This document shows, in pieces, positions 61,218-64,000 of a DNA stretch of 64,000 nucleotides. The stretch is taken from contig NZ_RXNS01000012.1 of the NCBI RefSeq assembly GCF_003966155.1, forward strand, positions 1 through 64,000, written 5' to 3'. The position numbers were made by a program, and so were the translations under genes. This stretch comes from Halomonas nitroreducens. Its GTDB lineage: Bacteria; Pseudomonadota; Gammaproteobacteria; Pseudomonadales; Halomonadaceae. The first letter of the stretch is position 1, and the number at the start of each line of letters is the position of its first letter. The notes under the pieces are model-generated. The model was given only the letters and a program-made list of their open reading frames with translations. It did not search any database and was not told where the DNA came from.

Positions 61218-61811
61218 CTACCCTTCTCTGTTATTAAAGCTTATCGCATCCATAAATCTCGCCGGGCGGTGTCCCGCTCGGCGAGCTTTGTCCTTTGAGC
61301 GCTCCCGCACGTTAATGCCCAAGGCGGCGCCCATAGTCACGAACAGCCAGGCGAGCATGCCGGTGAACTCGGGGTCGCTGACCAGCGTTGGCTCCCGGCC
61401 GATGGCGTAGACCATCACGCCAGCCAGGCCGCCGAGTGAGGCGGCGAACACCCAGCCCAGAGCCGGCCGCCAGCCGGACTTATAGACGCCGTCATGCTCT
61501 AGCTCTGCACGCATGGTCTTCTGGGTCTCGACCAGTCGTGCCGTCTTCTCGGCGGCATCGGCTGCCTCGGCATCGAGGCGCATCTGCTCGAGCTTCTCGC
61601 GGTGCTCATTGTTGATGCGGATCAGCTCCGCCCGCTTCTCCTCGTCCTGAGTCGCTGCCACCAGGCCAGCAGGAGTGTTCTCGACACCCAGCAGCCCAGT
61701 GACCAGGTCGGCCGCGCCAGCAGTGATACCGCCAGCAGCAGGGCCGCCAAGCGCAGTGGCCACGGCGGGCGCATACTTGGCCACCTCCCCGACAGCATCT
61801 TTCCAGTCCAT
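61218..61811 (-). CDS. 3TM holin-like phage protein
   Basis: 197 aa from ATG 61809-61811 (MDWKDAVGEVAKYAPAVATA). Residues 1-45 include an Ala/Gly-rich segment (A-L-G-G-P-A-A-G-G-I). A charged coil follows (about 65-110), then two membrane helices near 120-140 and 150-170. This is the layout of GTA_holin_3TM proteins. It lies next to a second holin candidate and the endolysin. Its start overlaps the previous stop as ATGA. Confidence 0.75.
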   Translation of the reverse strand: MDWKDAVGEVAKYAPAVATALGGPAAGGITAGAADLVTGLLGVENTPAGLVAATQDEEKRAELIRINNEHREKLEQMRLDAEAADAAEKTARLVETQKTMRAELEHDGVYKSGWRPALGWVFAASLGGLAGVMVYAIGREPTLVSDPEFTGMLAWLFVTMGAALGINVRERSKDKARRAGHRPARFMDAISFNNREG

Positions 61812-62128
61812 CACCGACCTCCCCTGACACGTTCGGCCACGGCCATCAGCATCACGTCGATGCTGCGCGGGCCCAGCCAGCCACAGACGACGCCGACCGC
61901 ACTGCCGGGCCAGCCCTCGAGCTCGAAATACACGTTGATACCGGCCGCGACAGCGACCATGGCGGCCAGGGCCGGCACGTCCAGCCACAGCCGACGAGTG
62001 AAGAATCTCGGACGGTGTCCCATCTTGACCTCGTGGGCGATCTTAGCGAGCAGCCCCATCATCACGGCCCCACCTGCGGATAGAGCCAGCAGGGCATCTT
62101 GCAGCCAGCCGGTGTTTCGCCATGGCAT
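61811..62128 (-). CDS. Holin-like membrane protein
   Basis: 105 aa with three hydrophobic segments, about 9-27, 50-68 and 75-93. M-P-W-R-N-T-G-W-L-Q-D at the start and the L-G-P-R-S-I-D-V-M-L block resemble LydA/phage_holin_3-type proteins. It is translationally coupled (ATGA) to the endolysin before it and the 3TM protein after it. One of the two membrane proteins is probably the holin and the other a partner or antiholin. Confidence 0.7.
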   Translation of the reverse strand: MPWRNTGWLQDALLALSAGGAVMMGLLAKIAHEVKMGHRPRFFTRRLWLDVPALAAMVAVAAGINVYFELEGWPGSAVGVVCGWLGPRSIDVMLMAVAERVRGGR

Positions 62129-62694
62129 CAGGCGCCTCCATCTCGCAGTTCAATGACGCGGCGCAACCACCCGAAGGAGAACGCCTCCTGACTCTCCCGG
62201 CGCTCGGCCAACTCCACCAGGAACGCCAGGCGCAGGCCGTTGACCGCGTGCGCCAGCACATGCAGCCCAGGGCGGCCCCGGGTCTCGTGGTAGGCCTCCA
62301 AGGCACCTAGGGTGGCCGGGCCGACGGCGCCATCCACGGCGATGTCGTCGTAGTCGCGCTCGACGCGGTTCAGCACATTGAGCAGGCGCTGGAGGTACTC
62401 GCCGGCGCGGCCCGGCCCGGAGTTGACCCCGAAGTCGAATAGGTACTCGGCCAGCGGCTCGTGGATCTCGGCGACCTGATCGAGGCGCAGGCTGTGCCAG
62501 TAGCGATCCGCGTAGATCTCGAAGGCCAGGCGGCGAGGCAGCTCGCGCATGTCGCCCTTGTACCCATGGCGCCGAGCTACGGCCTCGGTGATGCCGTAGC
62601 GGGTCGGGCCACCACGGTCGGCGCTGTGATTCACATAGCCGCCCTCCCGATCGACGACCTCATCGATCAGGCGGCGCTGTAGCGGCTGAGACAT
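62128..62694 (-). CDS. Endolysin, GH108 muramidase with peptidoglycan-binding domain
   Basis: 188 aa from ATG 62692-62694 (MSQPLQRRLIDEVVDREGG). D-R-E-G-G-Y-V-N-H-S-A-D-R-G-G-P-T-R-Y-G-I-T is the GH108 signature, with Glu18 as catalytic acid. The C-terminal part, with F-D-F-G-V-N-S-G-P and A-V-D-G-A-V-G-P-A-T-L, is the PG_binding_3 domain. It cuts the glycan at lysis. There is no signal peptide, so release depends on the holins. Confidence 0.92.
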   Translation of the reverse strand: MSQPLQRRLIDEVVDREGGYVNHSADRGGPTRYGITEAVARRHGYKGDMRELPRRLAFEIYADRYWHSLRLDQVAEIHEPLAEYLFDFGVNSGPGRAGEYLQRLLNVLNRVERDYDDIAVDGAVGPATLGALEAYHETRGRPGLHVLAHAVNGLRLAFLVELAERRESQEAFSFGWLRRVIELRDGGA

Positions 62695-62772
62695 GATGAC
62701 CTCGGCGAAGAAAAGGCCGCCCAGGGGAGAGACGCTCGAGGGGGACACCGAGCCAGGGCGGCACAAACGGAA

Positions 62773-62802
62773 GCGCCCCGGCGGGAAAGCCCGCCAGGGC
62801 GC
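62773..62802 (-). terminator. Hairpin between the late-region gene and the endolysin
   Basis: GCGCCCTGGCGGG / CCCGCCGGGGCGC arms (13 bp, one mismatch) with loop CTTT, read leftwards, then TTCCG. The T-run is poor. It may be the site where an antiterminator acts before the lysis and late genes. Confidence 0.5.
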
Positions 62803-62828
62803 AGTAATCGACAATGGCTATAGAGTAG

Positions 62829-63443
62829 CTACCCAGTTACCAAAACGCAAGATGTTGTGTTTTCTTCCTCGATCCTGTGGATAACATGGCGCACCATTCG
62901 CCCCCGCGCCTGGGTCGCCGCCTTGCGCATGGCACCCGCTGACAGGAACCGGCAGCCACCACCTGGTGGGAACCCGAGCCGCTGCAGGGCCCACACCTGG
63001 CGCGAGGGGTGCGCCAGCTGCTCGCTGGTGAGCTCTCGCTTCTCATCCCTGGGCGCCATCGAGCGAGCCACCAGACGGGTGCACATCAGTACCGCAGCGG
63101 CCTGGTGCTCGGTGATCCCGCCGACCAGGGCATGCGCCACCTGCGCCAGCTCGCTCTCGTAGCAGTACCGGGTCGCCGCTTCAGCCATGTGGTCGACGGC
63201 GCCCGTCACCTCCCCACGGCCTTCACCGATCCCGTCCACCGGCGAGACCGGAGCAAAACCGGGGTTTCGATGGCGCTGGCCCAGCCGCCACTCCGCCTCG
63301 ATCTCCATCAGCTCTGCGACCATGGCGCGGGCCGCCTCCTGGCTGCGCGCCTGTTTGGGCCCCAGCGTTCGCATCACCTCCTCCAGCTGGCGGACCGACA
63401 TGCGCGTCAGGTCCCCTCCGACCAGTTGGCTCGTTCGCATCAC
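62829..63443 (-). CDS. Phage late-region regulator candidate
   Basis: 204 aa, basic and helical, starting MMRTSQLVGGDLTRMSVRQL. There is an ALQRLGFPPGG block near 155. The position directly before a strong hairpin and the lysis genes is that of Q-type antiterminators or late activators in lambdoid phages. I see no clear family motif, so the role is by position only. It overlaps the VRR-NUC gene by 4 bp. Confidence 0.45.
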   Translation of the reverse strand: MMRTSQLVGGDLTRMSVRQLEEVMRTLGPKQARSQEAARAMVAELMEIEAEWRLGQRHRNPGFAPVSPVDGIGEGRGEVTGAVDHMAEAATRYCYESELAQVAHALVGGITEHQAAAVLMCTRLVARSMAPRDEKRELTSEQLAHPSRQVWALQRLGFPPGGGCRFLSAGAMRKAATQARGRMVRHVIHRIEEENTTSCVLVTG

Positions 63444-63994
63444 TCCCTCCAGTCAGTCCCCGACTCGATACGCCGCACAGCGCCCACCACCCGGGTCGGC
63501 GGCAACGCCATGTACTCCCTCAGCACCGCCCGGGCCTCCTCTAGGCCTCGCGCCAGCACGGCCCCATACCCCCGCTCGTCGGCCAGCGCCAGCCAGTCAC
63601 GCTGGGAAGGCGCGATGGCGGCATGCCGGGGCGGCGTCGCCTTGAGCTCGAGATACAGCCCAAACAGACCCCCACGCGCCTCCATCACCACCAGGTCGGA
63701 CACCCCGGCCTTCACGCCCTGCCGCTTCAGGTCGGCCGCCGTCTTCTTGTTGCGCTGGCCGCCGTTGGGTACGTGGTAGGTCACCGGGTAGGCCTGGCCC
63801 ACCTCGGACCCGCGCTGCCACTCCCCATAGAGCCAGAGCACCAACGCCTTCTGCTCGTTGCCCTCGTGATCGATACGGGGTGCCCCGGGGGCGGCGGGCT
63901 TGGCAGTCCCGGTCTTCCCCATGGTCGGCGCGGTGAGGGACCTCTCCCGCCAGGTCCGCTTGCGACGGGTAATCCGCTTCGGCGTCGACGCCAT
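63440..63994 (-). CDS. VRR-NUC domain nuclease
   Basis: 184 aa. The core is E-x-x-x-Q-K-A-L-V-L-W-L (about 47), HVPNGGQRNKKTAADLKRQG, V-S-D-L-V-V-M-E-A and the Y-L-E-L-K motif with the catalytic D-x-x-E-x-K residues. VRR-NUC proteins in phages resemble RusA/Gp49-type junction nucleases. The start ATG (63992-63994) lies only 6 bp from the window end, so the true start could be further upstream. Confidence 0.82.
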   Translation of the reverse strand: MASTPKRITRRKRTWRERSLTAPTMGKTGTAKPAAPGAPRIDHEGNEQKALVLWLYGEWQRGSEVGQAYPVTYHVPNGGQRNKKTAADLKRQGVKAGVSDLVVMEARGGLFGLYLELKATPPRHAAIAPSQRDWLALADERGYGAVLARGLEEARAVLREYMALPPTRVVGAVRRIESGTDWRE

Positions 63995-64000
63995 CAGCTC

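Larger units (their letters stand above)
37857..64000. mobile_element. Siphovirus-type prophage (left part; right end outside window)
   Basis: It is bounded on the left by the tRNA-Leu fragment. From there it holds two plus-strand cargo genes (38.2-39.6 kb), then a continuous minus-strand late region: tail fibre, tail, tape measure, connectors, HK97-fold capsid, protease, portal, terminases, HNH, holins, endolysin and a VRR-NUC protein. Gene order matches long-tailed HK97/lambda-like phages. No integrase, repressor or replication gene is in the window, so these should follow after 64 kb. Confidence 0.85.

Overview
The window looks like chromosome of a high-GC gammaproteobacterium. A Halomonas-type member of the Halomonadaceae is my best guess from codon usage, the Rnk, ExoD and DUF1206 proteins and the T6SS gene order. 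No rRNA or intact tRNA is present to fix the genus.

Region 1 (1-29.7 kb, minus strand) is one type VI secretion (T6SS) locus read right to left: tssB, tssC, tssE, tssF, tssG, tagH, tssJ, tssK, tssL, clpV, vasH, vasI/tagO, tssA, tssM, a GNAT acetyltransferase, PAAR, vgrG, a DUF4123 adaptor and a 1156-aa MIX-type effector with C-terminal membrane helices. Most genes overlap or abut, so this is probably one long operon. No hcp (tssD) gene is present. The 3' end (1-3 kb) is a decaying tail of small membrane-protein genes. One DUF6708-type gene is intact and a second is frameshifted at a poly-G tract. A third gene is frameshifted at a T/G run, and an insertion sequence enters at the left edge.

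Region 2 (30-37.3 kb) holds ordinary chromosomal genes: a receiver-like EAL protein, a LysE exporter, rnk, a family 9 glycosyltransferase, an exoD-like gene, a DUF1206 membrane protein, a LysR regulator and a divergent VOC/glyoxalase gene. Several intergenic regions here carry related hairpin elements. Two copies look like short transcripts ending in a terminator.

Region 3 (37.8 kb to the window end) is a siphovirus-type prophage with an HK97-like head. Its left end is marked by a 3' fragment of a tRNA-Leu(CAA) gene, which orients the element to the right; its integrase end lies outside the window. Next to the attachment site are two plus-strand cargo genes, a secreted EndA-like nuclease and an AT-rich membrane protein. 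The late genes follow on the minus strand in standard order. From the right they are VRR-NUC, a late-region protein, endolysin, two holin-like proteins, HNH, TerS, TerL, portal, protease, capsid and connectors. Then come the tail tube, a G/GT tail chaperone pair with an A AAA AAC slippery site, tape measure, baseplate/tip proteins, a His-rich collar protein and the tail fibre. An AT-rich plus-strand gene with a HEPN-like R-x4-H motif is inserted between the HNH and holin genes and is a candidate moron or anti-phage gene.

The most interesting signals are the matching poly-G tracts in two DUF6708 paralogues at the end of the T6SS operon, the HEPN-like moron, the programmed frameshift site and the paired sRNA-like repeats.
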